Shown here piece after piece: positions 1 through 8,844 of a stretch of DNA of 64,000 bases. Origin of the DNA: Actinoallomurus iriomotensis (GTDB lineage: Bacteria > Actinomycetota > Actinomycetes > Streptosporangiales > Streptosporangiaceae). The position numbers and the translations under genes were made by a program. The stretch is taken from assembly GCF_030269445.1 (NCBI RefSeq), contig NZ_BSTJ01000003.1, positions 620,001-684,000 of the forward strand. Direction: 5' to 3'. The notes beneath the pieces were generated by a model. That model had not been told where the DNA came from, searched no databases, and saw nothing but the letters and a program-made list of their open reading frames with translations. Each line of letters starts with the position of its first letter. Within the stretch, counting starts at the first letter, position 1.

Positions 1-954
1 GTGCTGGGTCTCCTCGCCGAGGGCCCGGCCGGACGGCCACAGAGCGCGGCCGCCGCCCTCGCGGTCCTCCGCGAGGGGATGGGCCCCGCCCCCCGGCCCA
101 CGACCGCCTGGCCGTCGGCGAATCCCTCATCGGCGGACTCGACCGTCGACGACCACGTGCCGAGCGGAACCACGAGGAAGAGCGGCCGAGGGCGTCTGGC
201 GGCGGAGATCGCCGGTGCCGTCGTACTCGTGGTGGCCGCGGCGACCGCCGGCTACCTCGTGCACGGCGGTACGAAGACCAAGGCGCCGTCGCGCCCGGTG
301 GCCGGCAAGCCCACCGCGGGCACCACGGGCACCACGGCCCCGGCGCCGCCCGGTGTCAGCCCGAAGTCGCCCCCGGTGGTCGCGGGCTGGCAGGTCGTGG
401 TCTCCCCCGACTTCGGCGTGGTGTACGACGTCCCGCCGGGTTGGAAGGTGGAGGCCCCCGGCACGGGTGTGGGCCTCGCCGACGCCAGCGGGAACGTCGC
501 CGTCGGTTCCAACGGCGTCGCCGACATCAGCCGGGACGGCACCGACGGCAACACCTGCGCGATCGTCCAGTCGGGACTGTTCGGTGGCGCGGGCATCACC
601 TCGGCCTCCTCCGGTCAGCTGGAGTCCCTCGACACGGCCGCCACTCACAACGCGCTCCAGTGGGCGAACTTCGGTTACCAGCTCGGCGGGGTGCTTCCCC
701 GCACGGTGCTGAAGACCGGGGAACATCCCACGATCGGCGGCCTCAAGGCCGTGCTCCAGGGCGTCGCCGTGACGACGAAGGGCGGCAAGGGCACCGCGTG
801 CGAACCGAACGGGGGCACGCTGTACATGGCGGAATTCGCCTCACGGCAGGGCGCGCCCGTCAGCTTCTACGTCTTCTCCAACAGCACCGGCCCGGGGAAC
901 GTGAGCGACGCGACGCTGCGGCGGATCGTCGGCACGATTCGCCCCCTGGCCTGA
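1..954 (+). CDS. Membrane Ser/Thr protein kinase, C-terminal part only
   Basis: The frame is open to the left edge, so the kinase catalytic core lies outside the window and the GTG at base 1 need not be the start. The first 30 residues (LL...P.GRPQSAAAAL) look like the last helix of a bacterial Hanks-type kinase domain. A proline/serine-rich juxtamembrane linker follows, then one membrane span at about residues 67-87. The outer part of about 230 residues has two cysteines (NTCAIV, GTACEP) and probably acts as a sensor. Its layout matches the full kinase at 37856-39421. The kinase call is inferred from this architecture; the outer domain matches nothing I recognise. Confidence 0.65.
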   Translation: MLGLLAEGPAGRPQSAAAALAVLREGMGPAPRPTTAWPSANPSSADSTVDDHVPSGTTRKSGRGRLAAEIAGAVVLVVAAATAGYLVHGGTKTKAPSRPVAGKPTAGTTGTTAPAPPGVSPKSPPVVAGWQVVVSPDFGVVYDVPPGWKVEAPGTGVGLADASGNVAVGSNGVADISRDGTDGNTCAIVQSGLFGGAGITSASSGQLESLDTAATHNALQWANFGYQLGGVLPRTVLKTGEHPTIGGLKAVLQGVAVTTKGGKGTACEPNGGTLYMAEFASRQGAPVSFYVFSNSTGPGNVSDATLRRIVGTIRPLA

Positions 955-979
955 GCCGAGGACCCACCGCGTCCGCCCG

Positions 980-1705
980 TTACCAGGGCACCACCCCGGC
1001 GTCGTCGAAGAACCCGCCGGTCGGGCCGTCGTCGGGCAGGGTCGCGAGCCGGATCGCGATGGCCGCGCCCTGTTCGGGCGTACGGACGCCGCGGAAGCCG
1101 TTGAGGTCGGTCGCGCAGTAGCCGGGGCAGCCGGCGTTGATCAGGATGTTCGTGTCGCTCAGCTCCTTGGCGTACTGCACGGTGACGGCGTTGAGGAACG
1201 TCTTCGACGGCGCGTACGCGGCGGAGATCGGGCCCGTCTCGGCGCCGGGAGTGCTCTGCCGGGTGAGGGAGCCGACGGTGCTGGACATGTTCACGATCCG
1301 CGGCGACGCCGAGCGGCGCAGCAGCGGCAGCATCGCGTTGGTGACGCGGATGACGCCGATCACGTTGGTCTCCACGGCCGTCCGTACGGTCGCGGGGTCG
1401 ACCAGGGTGGGCTCCTGCGGCAGGCCGCCGGTCACTCCGGCGTTGTTGACGAGCACGTCGAGGCGGCCGGCCCGCTCCTCGATCAGCGCGACGGCCGCGG
1501 CCACGCTGGTGTCGTCGGTCACGTCGAGCGGCACGCCGAACGCGTCGACGCCGGCCGCGCGCAGCTTCTCCACGGCGGTCTCCCCGCGTTTCTCGTCCCG
1601 GGCGCCGATCCCGACGCTCCAGCCGAGGGCCCCCAGGCCTGCCGCGATCTCCTGACCGATCCCCTTGTTCGCGCCGGTGACCAGCGCGATCGTCTTTTCG
1701 CTCAT
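980..1705 (-). CDS. SDR-family NAD(P)-dependent oxidoreductase
   Basis: A 241-residue classical short-chain dehydrogenase. It has the Rossmann motif TGANKGIG near the N-terminus, the NNAG motif, the catalytic serine in NMSSTVG and the YxxxK pair in AAYAPSK. The ATG at 1705 (MSEKTIALVTG) is chosen because it sits directly before the first beta strand; longer reading frames run into the divergent LysR gene. The substrate is unknown. It is divergent from the LysR gene at 1800, with a LysR-type palindrome between them, so it is the probable target of that regulator. It converges with the kinase fragment, 25 bases apart. Confidence 0.88.
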   Translation of the reverse strand: MSEKTIALVTGANKGIGQEIAAGLGALGWSVGIGARDEKRGETAVEKLRAAGVDAFGVPLDVTDDTSVAAAVALIEERAGRLDVLVNNAGVTGGLPQEPTLVDPATVRTAVETNVIGVIRVTNAMLPLLRRSASPRIVNMSSTVGSLTRQSTPGAETGPISAAYAPSKTFLNAVTVQYAKELSDTNILINAGCPGYCATDLNGFRGVRTPEQGAAIAIRLATLPDDGPTGGFFDDAGVVPW

Positions 1706-1760
1706 GCCTTCGATCCTGTCCGCGCCCCGGCCCGGCCGCCAACATCGTCTGGGTGGGCGG

Positions 1761-1779
1761 CGATACCTCCCCGGTATCG
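1761..1779. promoter_or_regulatory. LysR-type operator between SDR and LysR genes
   Basis: CGATACC-TCCCC-GGTATCG is a perfect 7-5-7 inverted repeat. It contains the T-N11-A signature of LysR boxes (T1764, A1776) and lies 20 bases before the LysR start. Binding by the neighbouring regulator is inferred. Confidence 0.7.
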
Positions 1780-1799
1780 ATTGCCGGTACCGTGGCGGC

Positions 1800-2639
1800 A
1801 TGGAGACGCGGGAGCTGCGATACTTCGTCGCCGTCGCCGAGGAGCTGCACTTCGGCCGGGCCGCGCAGCGCCTCGGGATCGCGCAGCCGCCGTTGTCGCG
1901 GGCGATCCAGCAGCTCGAACGGCGCCTCGGGGTGGCGCTGCTCGAACGCACCAGCCGCACCGTCACGCTGACCGAGGCCGGGTCGGTGCTGCTGCGCGAG
2001 GGCCGGGCGGCCCTCGACGCCGTGGACGCCGCCGACCGCCGTACCCGCCGCGCCGCGACCGGCCGGCCCGGCCTGGTTCTCGTCACGAAGGCCGGAGCGT
2101 CCGGCGACCTGCTGCGCAAACTGCTCGACGCGTACGCCGCCGAACCCGGCGCGGTCACCGTCGACGTGCTCCTGTGCGGACCCGCCGAGCAGGAGCCGCT
2201 GCTGCGCGACGGACGGGCCGACGTGGCGCTGCTGCACCGGCCGTTCGACTCGACGACCGGCTTCGACACCGAGGAGCTGTGCACGGAGGGGCAGGTCGCG
2301 CTCCTGCCGGCCGGACACCCCCTTACCACCCGGGCCCATCTGCAGATGGCCGACGTCACCGCGCTGCCCGGCCTGCCGATGCCACGATGGCCCGCCCCCG
2401 ACGGGACGTACCCGGACGGCCCCGGTCCGCGGGTTCGCGACAGTGCGCAGCTGTTCCAGCTGATCGCGCTCGGCCGGGCCTCCGCGGTCCTGCCCGAGTC
2501 GTGCCGAACCCATCTGCGCGGCGACCTCGTCGCCGTGCCGGTGCTCGACGCGCCGACGGTGACGACGGTGATCGCGTGGCCGCCGCACAGCCGATCCCGG
2601 GCCGTCGCCGGGCTCGTGCGAGCGGCGACCCGTCTCTAG
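1800..2639 (+). CDS. LysR-family transcriptional regulator
   Basis: A 279-residue LysR protein. The N-terminal winged helix-turn-helix reads METRELRYFVAVAEELHFG and IAQPPLSRAIQQLE. It is followed by an effector domain of about 190 residues, here somewhat divergent and shorter than the usual 300-residue family length. The ATG at 1800 is chosen because the HTH begins there. It probably represses or activates the divergent SDR gene through the palindrome at 1761-1779; the inducer is unknown. Confidence 0.88.
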   Translation: METRELRYFVAVAEELHFGRAAQRLGIAQPPLSRAIQQLERRLGVALLERTSRTVTLTEAGSVLLREGRAALDAVDAADRRTRRAATGRPGLVLVTKAGASGDLLRKLLDAYAAEPGAVTVDVLLCGPAEQEPLLRDGRADVALLHRPFDSTTGFDTEELCTEGQVALLPAGHPLTTRAHLQMADVTALPGLPMPRWPAPDGTYPDGPGPRVRDSAQLFQLIALGRASAVLPESCRTHLRGDLVAVPVLDAPTVTTVIAWPPHSRSRAVAGLVRAATRL

Positions 2640-2678
2640 CCCTTGTCCGGCGTTCCGGTCTCGCATTAGCGTGCCGCG

Positions 2679-3332
2679 GTGGATCTCTTCTCGCGTTCCT
2701 GGACGGCGTTGCGCACGGCGGTCGCCGAGCTCCCGGACGAGGACTTCGCGCGGCCGTCGGGCTGTGCCGGCTGGCTCGTTCGCGACCTGGTGTGCCACCT
2801 GGTCATCGACGCCCAGGACGTCCTGATCACTCTGGTCACGCCCGCCGAGACCGAACCGACCGTGGACGCGGTCACGTACTGGAACATCGTCGAACCCCCG
2901 ACCGGCGAGGACCCGCTCGACGCGCTGATCCCCCGGCTGGCCGCCGCGTACGGCGAGCCGCGGTGGCTCAAGTTCCACCTCGACGACGTCGGTTCCGCCG
3001 CGGGCCGCGCGGCCGAGCTCGCCGATCCGGCCGCTCGCGTCGGCACCCGCGGCGAGGTGCTCACCGCCGGCGACTACCTGTCCGCGTACGTGCTCGAATG
3101 GACCCTGCACCACCTGGACCTGATCGCGCACCTGCCCTCGGCCGCCGAGCCGCCGGCCGAGACCATGGCGGCGGCGCGCGCGTCGCTGGAGAGGATCGCC
3201 GCAAGCCCGTTCCCCGCCTCGGTCGCCGACAGGGACGCACTGCTCATCGGTACCGGACGTCGCACGCCCACCGACGAGGAAAAGACCGTGCTGGGCGATC
3301 TCGCCGTAAGGCTCCCGCTCATCCTCGGATAA
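2679..3332 (+). CDS. Maleylpyruvate isomerase (MDMPI/DinB-like) family protein
   Basis: A 217-residue protein with the four-helix MDMPI fold. It opens with a helix ending in the typical PSGCAGWLVRDLVCHL motif, whose His is a metal ligand, and a second cluster EWTLHHLDL supplies the other ligands. Family members use mycothiol as cofactor in actinobacteria, but the substrate here is not known. The GTG at 2679 starts 39 bases after the LysR stop, so co-transcription is possible. Family assignment is good; enzymatic activity is inferred. Confidence 0.78.
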   Translation: MDLFSRSWTALRTAVAELPDEDFARPSGCAGWLVRDLVCHLVIDAQDVLITLVTPAETEPTVDAVTYWNIVEPPTGEDPLDALIPRLAAAYGEPRWLKFHLDDVGSAAGRAAELADPAARVGTRGEVLTAGDYLSAYVLEWTLHHLDLIAHLPSAAEPPAETMAAARASLERIAASPFPASVADRDALLIGTGRRTPTDEEKTVLGDLAVRLPLILG

Positions 3333-3341
3333 CAGGGCATA

Positions 3342-3362
3342 CAAGCGGCGACTTGTCGCTTG
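3342..3362. terminator. Small hairpin between convergent genes
   Basis: CAAGCG pairs with CGCTTG across nine bases, with GCGAC/GTCGC nested inside as an alternative. There is no T run. It lies just past the stop at 3332 and may end transcription from that side. Confidence 0.35.
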
Positions 3363-3467
3363 CCGCCTACCCCGGTTCGATCACCATGACCGGGCGCCCG
3401 GCGGGCCGTACCCCGGATGACCACGTTCCCCGCACGTCCCTGCGACTCTGACCGCGCTCACGTCCCA

Positions 3468-5447
3468 TCAGCGCGGGACCTCCCGCTGCGTCCAGCGCAG
3501 GGTCTTCTCGTCGACGATGTCGATCTTCTTGCCGACGATGGAGGCTTCCTCCTCGAAGGAGCACTGGTGGCCCGACTTCGTGTGCCTGCACTCGACCTTG
3601 TCGCCGTAGGCGACCATGAAGTCGTCACCGGAGTGGGTGAGGGCCTGCACGGTCACCTTCACCTTCTTCGAACTCTTGCGCTCGGTGTGGATGGACTGGA
3701 CGGTCGGCGGCAGGAATCTCTCCCAGTCGTACGTGGCGTCGGCCTTGGAGTACTTCCACTGCGGGTCCAGGAACTCCTTCTCGAGGTGCGCGACCGCCGC
3801 CGGGTTCTCGATGAAGTAGCCGTCGTCCTGTAGGAAGGCGGGATAGGCGTTCTTGGAGCCGAGGTAGAAGACGCGGTCGTCGACCACGACCAGCTTGGTG
3901 TGCTGGGCGTAGGTGCAGGGTTTCTTGGCGTCGTCGCAGTCGATGACCTTGCCGCGGTCATCGGTCGCCTTGCCCTTCCAGTAGGGCTTGTCGCTGCTGC
4001 GCAGCGAGGCGTACTGGAGGGTGTCCCGCATGACCGTGTCGGCCGCGCGGTCACTGCCCGCCTGGAGTGCGATCCGCTTGCGCAGCAGGTTCGAGAACTG
4101 CCCCATGTTCTTCATGGTGGAGTAGGAGTCCTCGTTGCCGGGCGTGGAGATGACGATGCGGACCTTCACCCCCTTGATCATCTTGGCTGCGACGTTGTCG
4201 AGCAGCCGCAGGTCGCCCAGTGGCTGGACGGCCTTGATGGGCCCGCCGATGGCGGCGCACCAGCCGTACAGGTCCTGCTGGGAGAACACGATGGAGCGGG
4301 TGGCGGTGGCCACCATCTCCCGCAGCGCCGTTTCCTCAGGGTTGACGGTCTGGTAGTCCCGGTCGAGGTTGACGACGTCCTTGTCGGCGTAGCTCAGGTC
4401 GCACTTGGCGTCTTCGGGCCGCTTGAGGGCGGGCAGTTGGTAGGTCGAGGAGGGATCCTTGGCCTGGATGCCGACGCCCAGCCCGCCGACCTCCAGCATG
4501 TCGAGGTCGCCGGCCTTGGCCGCGGCGGGAGGCCGCAGGCGGGAGACGCAGCCCCCGCCCGACTGGTACACCCATGATCCGGTGGTGGCCAGCCAGTTCA
4601 GCTTGTTGCGGTTGGCGCAGGTCCAGTCCCAGAGCCGGTTGATGTAGCCGGTCGCCGACATGGCCGCGGGGCCTCGGATGGCCATCATCATGTCGGTGAC
4701 GGGCTTGGGGGTCTCCACGTAGTTGTTGGTGTAGGTGTTGACGCCGCCGGTGATGACGGTCCGCCCGTCGACGACGATCAGCTTGGAGTGGTTCCAGGAG
4801 GGCGTGTAGCCGCCTTTCGGGACGAGGGGCGTCCCCGCGTAGGACGTGGTCATCGTCGCCACGTGGAACTCGACGTTGCCGGCCGAGGAACCGATCGTCT
4901 TCTTCGCGGCCTTGATCCAGTCGTCGCCGTTCACCGTCGCGGGCAGTACCGGCGCGCCCAGCAACATCCTGAAGATGATCTTGTGTTTGCCGGCCGCCTT
5001 CTTCAGCCCGGCGACGATGGCGTCGCGGAAGGCACCGTCGGGATAGGTGCCGCACGGCGAGGGGAGTTGCGCGATCAGCTTCTCCGGACAGCCGAGCGAG
5101 GTGATGTCGACGGTCTTGGAGGCCTCGCCGATATTGGCGGTGATCTTGTCCAGGAGCCGTTTCGTGCCCGGCCGGTCGCTCCGCGGGCAGGGGTCGTGCC
5201 CCCAGCACTGCGGTGTCTGCAACAGCCAGTCGCCCGCCGAGTCGTCCAGGCGGTTGCCGCCGGTGCGTTCCCAGACCTGGTGTTCCAGCCCCGGCGACAC
5301 GTGCCGGACGGCCTTCTCGATCCGGTCGAGGTACGGAGTCGGCGACACCGCGGCCGCGGCCACCCCGCGCTCGGCCGCCGGGGCCATCGAAGAGGAAACG
5401 GCGGCGATGAACGCCGTCACCGCCACCGCGCTCATGGTCATTCTCAT
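3468..5447 (-). CDS. Secreted phospholipase D-family protein
   Basis: 659 residues with an N-terminal signal peptide (hydrophobic stretch at about 5-20, AxA-type sites after it). Two HxKxxxxD motifs of the PLD superfamily are present: H220-K222-D227 in WNHSKLIVVDG and H516-K518-D523 in QHTKLVVVDD. Both halves of the active site are therefore complete. A C-terminal extension of about 75 residues follows. Enzymes of this family hydrolyse or transfer phosphodiester bonds of phospholipids, here outside the cell. Eight or more cysteines are scattered through the protein. It stands alone between convergent and tandem neighbours. Phospholipid specificity is inferred from secretion. Confidence 0.85.
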   Translation of the reverse strand: MRMTMSAVAVTAFIAAVSSSMAPAAERGVAAAAVSPTPYLDRIEKAVRHVSPGLEHQVWERTGGNRLDDSAGDWLLQTPQCWGHDPCPRSDRPGTKRLLDKITANIGEASKTVDITSLGCPEKLIAQLPSPCGTYPDGAFRDAIVAGLKKAAGKHKIIFRMLLGAPVLPATVNGDDWIKAAKKTIGSSAGNVEFHVATMTTSYAGTPLVPKGGYTPSWNHSKLIVVDGRTVITGGVNTYTNNYVETPKPVTDMMMAIRGPAAMSATGYINRLWDWTCANRNKLNWLATTGSWVYQSGGGCVSRLRPPAAAKAGDLDMLEVGGLGVGIQAKDPSSTYQLPALKRPEDAKCDLSYADKDVVNLDRDYQTVNPEETALREMVATATRSIVFSQQDLYGWCAAIGGPIKAVQPLGDLRLLDNVAAKMIKGVKVRIVISTPGNEDSYSTMKNMGQFSNLLRKRIALQAGSDRAADTVMRDTLQYASLRSSDKPYWKGKATDDRGKVIDCDDAKKPCTYAQHTKLVVVDDRVFYLGSKNAYPAFLQDDGYFIENPAAVAHLEKEFLDPQWKYSKADATYDWERFLPPTVQSIHTERKSSKKVKVTVQALTHSGDDFMVAYGDKVECRHTKSGHQCSFEEEASIVGKKIDIVDEKTLRWTQREVPR

Positions 5448-5634
5448 ATTCGCCAGTCAAGCCAGCCGGAGACGCTCGCAGGTCACCGGCCACGCCGAGC
5501 GCGGGTAAAGCCCTGACCGAGAAAGCACAGCGATATTTCTAGGCAACCCGACTGAGCATCGTTCTCCCTCTCGTTGGGCAGGTGCCCTGACGCTAGGAAG
5601 GACCGGTACACGCGGGGTACACGGCGGCCGGGGA

Positions 5635-6615
5635 TCAGACGAAGCGGTACGGCGTGAGGTACTGCGGGAGTACGACCTTGGTGCGCGGGCTGATCTTCCG
5701 CACCGCCGCGACGAAGGCGTCGAGGTGCGGCTTGACCTGCGGATCGGGCTTCGGGGGGTTCGTCAGCTCGGTCTCGAAGTCGTCCCAGTGGACCGGGACG
5801 ACGACCGAGGGCCGGCCCAGGGCCGTGAGGATCCGCTCGGCGTACGCGTAGGTCGAGTCGCTGGCCTGCATCGCGATCATCGCGATATCCGGGGACAGGC
5901 CGGCCACATTGCGTTCGACGAAGTCGCTGCCGCCCATGAGGAACACCGACGGGCCGTTCTTGACGGTCACCTGGTAGGCGAGGGTGTCGCCTTCGGGCAG
6001 ATCGGCGACGGTCTGTGGCTTCTCCGGCCGGGTGAGCCGCACGCCCGGCAGCGCGACCGAGTACGCGGCGTTACGGCTGTGCAGGGAGGCGATGACCTCG
6101 ACGGTGTAGGAACCGAAGTCGAGCACCTCGCCGCCCTTGACCAGCCCGAGCTGACCGGACGGCACGTCGGAGGCCAGCGCCAGGTTGTAGGTCGTCATCG
6201 TGCCGATGACCCGCGCGCCGGTCCGCTGGGCGATGTAGGGCACGTCGTTGAAGTGGTCCCAGTGCGAGTGGGTCACCAGGACGGTCTCCGGCTTGCCGAC
6301 GTGCTGGTCGATGGTCCCGGTGGCCACCGTCAGTTCGGTCGTCGGATCGAACGGCCCGGTGAACATGCCGGTGTCGTACCGGCTGAGGTACGGGTCGACG
6401 AGCAGAGTCCGCGCCCCGACGTCGATCCTCCACCCCGCCGTTCCGAACCAGCGGAACGTCGCGGCCGCCCTTCTGCCGTTCGCGCCGGGCGACGCCGCCC
6501 GATTCTCATCGGCCGCCGACGCCGCGTACGCTCCCCCACTCGCCACCGACACGACGGTGGCGCCGACGGTCGCGCTTCGCAGGAAACGCCGCCGGTCGAC
6601 CCGCTTTCCGGACAC
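5635..6615 (-). CDS. Tat-exported metallo-beta-lactamase-fold (UlaG-like) hydrolase
   Basis: 326 residues. The GTG at 6615 is preferred because AAGGGGGAG lies seven bases upstream and it places a Tat signal (VDRRRFLRSATVGATV) at the N-terminus; the frame stays open 40 codons further without an equal site. The metal-binding motif THSHWDHFND (HxHxDH) is intact, with later ligands in the SLHSRN and VPVHWDD regions. UlaG-like members are lactonases or phosphodiesterases of varied substrate; none can be assigned here. Folding in the cytoplasm before Tat export fits a metalloenzyme. Confidence 0.82.
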   Translation of the reverse strand: MSGKRVDRRRFLRSATVGATVVSVASGGAYAASAADENRAASPGANGRRAAATFRWFGTAGWRIDVGARTLLVDPYLSRYDTGMFTGPFDPTTELTVATGTIDQHVGKPETVLVTHSHWDHFNDVPYIAQRTGARVIGTMTTYNLALASDVPSGQLGLVKGGEVLDFGSYTVEVIASLHSRNAAYSVALPGVRLTRPEKPQTVADLPEGDTLAYQVTVKNGPSVFLMGGSDFVERNVAGLSPDIAMIAMQASDSTYAYAERILTALGRPSVVVPVHWDDFETELTNPPKPDPQVKPHLDAFVAAVRKISPRTKVVLPQYLTPYRFV

Positions 6616-6787
6616 GCTGAATCTCCCCCTTGTGATGGGCGTACGACTGATCCGGGCGCATTCGACCACCGGGCCACCGGCCGCGTCCAAGATCAGCGAG
6701 GCGGCTGGCTCATAGGGGAACGAATATGAGGCCACGTCGGCACGGGCACGCGGCTCCGATCACACCGGTCGTTTCGCTCGTCACGGG

Positions 6788-7669
6788 TCAGGACGCGCGC
6801 AGCGCCTCGACGGCGGCGTGGGCGGCCTCCCCCATCGCCAGGTCGACGTCGATGCGGCGCGGGTCGAGCCGGTCGGCGCGCGCGAAGATCGCGATGGCGT
6901 ACCGGCGGCCGTCGGGATACTCGGCGACCCCGGCCTCGTTGTGCAGGCCGGGCAGGGTGCCGGACTTCGCGGCGACGTGCACCGCCGGCGGGAAGCCGCT
7001 GGGGATGCGGGTCCAGGAGAGCTGGTGCCTCATCAGCTCCCGGACCATGGCGCACGCCGGTCGCGGACCGGCCTCGTCGCGCCAGATGAGGCGCAGCAGG
7101 CGGGTGATGTCCCGTGGAGTGCTCGAGGTGGTGCGCTCCGGGTCCAACACGCGCAGCGCCCGTACGCGCTCCTCCGGAAGGGTCGGGAAGACCTCGGCGA
7201 ACTCCGCCTCGGTCCGCGCGCCGACGTCGGCGAACACCGACGCCAGGAGCTCCCGCGGCCCGCCGGTCACCCGGGTGCGCGTCAGGCCGAGCTCGCCGGC
7301 GAGCAGTTGGAGGGTGTCCGGGCCGATGCGACGCATGAGCAGGTCGGCCGCCGTGTTGTCGCTGATCGACATCGCGAAGTAGGCGAGGTCGCGCAGCGAC
7401 GCCTCGACGTCGTCGGCGCATCCCGCCATCCCCCAGCCGCCGAGCCGGTCCTCGGCGCGCACGAGAAGCCGCTCGGTCGGGTCGATCTGGCCGGCGGCGA
7501 CCTGCCGGGCGAACTCCAGCACGAGAAGGATCTTGAATACCGACGCGATGACGACCTGGCCGTCGGGCTCGACCCCGACCTCTCGGCCGTCGTCGACGTC
7601 GACCACGTGGAGCCCGGCGGTGACGCCCACGGAGGTGAACGTCCGGGCGATGAGATCCTCCGTCCGCAC
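6788..7669 (-). CDS. Class A beta-lactamase-like serine hydrolase
   Basis: About 293 residues with the three serine beta-lactamase motifs in order: SVFK (S-x-x-K), SDN and KSGT. No export signal is visible, which is unusual for a true beta-lactamase, so it may act in the cytoplasm or be a relative with another substrate. GTG 7669 (VRTEDLIART) is preferred over ATG 7708, because the latter lies inside a perfect palindrome that looks like an operator. It is divergent from the LysR gene at 7732, the classic AmpR-like arrangement, suggesting regulated expression. Confidence 0.8.
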   Translation of the reverse strand: MRTEDLIARTFTSVGVTAGLHVVDVDDGREVGVEPDGQVVIASVFKILLVLEFARQVAAGQIDPTERLLVRAEDRLGGWGMAGCADDVEASLRDLAYFAMSISDNTAADLLMRRIGPDTLQLLAGELGLTRTRVTGGPRELLASVFADVGARTEAEFAEVFPTLPEERVRALRVLDPERTTSSTPRDITRLLRLIWRDEAGPRPACAMVRELMRHQLSWTRIPSGFPPAVHVAAKSGTLPGLHNEAGVAEYPDGRRYAIAIFARADRLDPRRIDVDLAMGEAAHAAVEALRAS

Positions 7670-7706
7670 CGGCTCACGGTATCGCCGTATCGGCCCGGCG
7701 CCTCCC

Positions 7707-7722
7707 ATAGGCGATCGCCTAT
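7707..7722. promoter_or_regulatory. Perfect 16-bp palindrome between beta-lactamase-like and LysR genes
   Basis: ATAGGCGATCGCCTAT is its own reverse complement. It lies 10 bases before the LysR GTG and 38 bases before the chosen start of the divergent hydrolase. It is the obvious candidate operator for the LysR protein; the arms are one base further apart than T-N11-A. Confidence 0.65.
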
Positions 7723-7731
7723 CGTGGCGGG

Positions 7732-8688
7732 GTGGATCTGTCGCGGCACCTGCGGTACTTCGTCGTCACGGCCGAGGAACTCCATTTCGGCCGGGCCGCG
7801 GAGATCATCGGCATCGCCCAGCCGCCGCTCAGCCAGTCGATCCAGCGGCTCGAGCGGGAGCTCGGCGTCACGCTGTTCGACCGGTCCCGGCGCCAGGCGG
7901 AGCTGACGACCGCCGGTCGCCTGCTCCTCGACGAGGCACGGGACCTGCTGGCCCGCGAGCAACGGCTGCGCACCCTGATGCGCAAGGCCGCCGACGGCGC
8001 GCTCGGCACCCTGCGCGCCGGCGTCCCACCGGAGACGCCGGCGGTGTCGCTGCAGGCGCTGTCCCGCCGGCTCGGCGAGGAGGTCCCCGAGCTCGACGTC
8101 GACCTGCAGGAGCTGACGACCGCCGAGCAGCTGCGCCTGCTCGCCTCGGGCGACCTCGACGTCGGCCTGGTGCACCATCCGGTGGAGGCGGCCGGCCTGC
8201 GGTTCGGTCCGGCCGTCGACGTTCCGCTGGGCGTCGTCATGCCCCGTACGTCACCACTCGCGCGGCTGCCCGACGTGGCGTTCGGCGACCTCGACGGTCA
8301 CGGCCTCATCCTCGCCCCGAGAGCGACGGCGCACGGCTGGCACGACCACGTACTCGAGGTCTGCCGGAAACACGGCTTCACCCCGGCGGCGCTGCGGCAC
8401 GCCCGCAACCCGGAGTTCCTGCTCGGCCTGGTGCTCGGCGGGCACGGCGTGGCGTTCGAGCAGGAGGCGATGGCCCGCCGCGAGCCGCGCGTGGCGTGGC
8501 GCCCGCTCACGGACCGGCCCCTGCTGCGGAGCGTGTCGGCCGCCTGGCCGGCCGAGACGGCACACCCGGCGGCACCGAGGTTCGCCTCGATCGCGGCGGA
8601 CGTCATCGCCGCCGACCACGCCCTGCCTTCGCCCGCCGCTCCCGCCGTGTCACGGCCGTGGTCGGTGGTCTACGACGCGAGCCGGTGA
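7732..8688 (+). CDS. LysR-family transcriptional regulator
   Basis: 318 residues, starting at GTG 7732 (MDLSRHLRYFVVTAEELHFG). The HTH core reads IAQPPLSQSIQRLERELG, and a full effector-binding domain follows. Length is normal for LysR. It is divergently paired with the beta-lactamase-like gene, which is its likely target through the palindrome at 7707-7722. The C-terminal 30 residues are Ala/Pro-rich and probably disordered. Confidence 0.9.
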   Translation: MDLSRHLRYFVVTAEELHFGRAAEIIGIAQPPLSQSIQRLERELGVTLFDRSRRQAELTTAGRLLLDEARDLLAREQRLRTLMRKAADGALGTLRAGVPPETPAVSLQALSRRLGEEVPELDVDLQELTTAEQLRLLASGDLDVGLVHHPVEAAGLRFGPAVDVPLGVVMPRTSPLARLPDVAFGDLDGHGLILAPRATAHGWHDHVLEVCRKHGFTPAALRHARNPEFLLGLVLGGHGVAFEQEAMARREPRVAWRPLTDRPLLRSVSAAWPAETAHPAAPRFASIAADVIAADHALPSPAAPAVSRPWSVVYDASR

Positions 8689-8731
8689 CCGCGGCCACGA
8701 GGCCACGCCTCGGCATGGTTCGCGGGTCAAC

Positions 8732-8747
8732 CGATCGGTGGATCGGC
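8732..8747. terminator. Short inverted repeat after LysR gene
   Basis: CCGATC-GGTG-GATCGG, a 6-bp stem with a 4-base loop, 44 bases past the LysR stop and 98 before the ABC operon. It could be a weak terminator or an operator. Confidence 0.3.
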
Positions 8748-8844
8748 TCGACCGTCCGGTCCACCCGGTCGTTCATTCCGTGACCTGGGAGATTTCGCCG
8801 GGCGGTCGATACCGCGTCCGGGCGGATCTCGCGAGGCTGAGGGC

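Noticed and set aside
867-3344. 825-residue open frame on the minus strand
   Set aside because: Overlaps SDR, LysR and MDMPI genes in other frames; Arg/Gly/Pro-rich, no family features. Typical GC-rich shadow.
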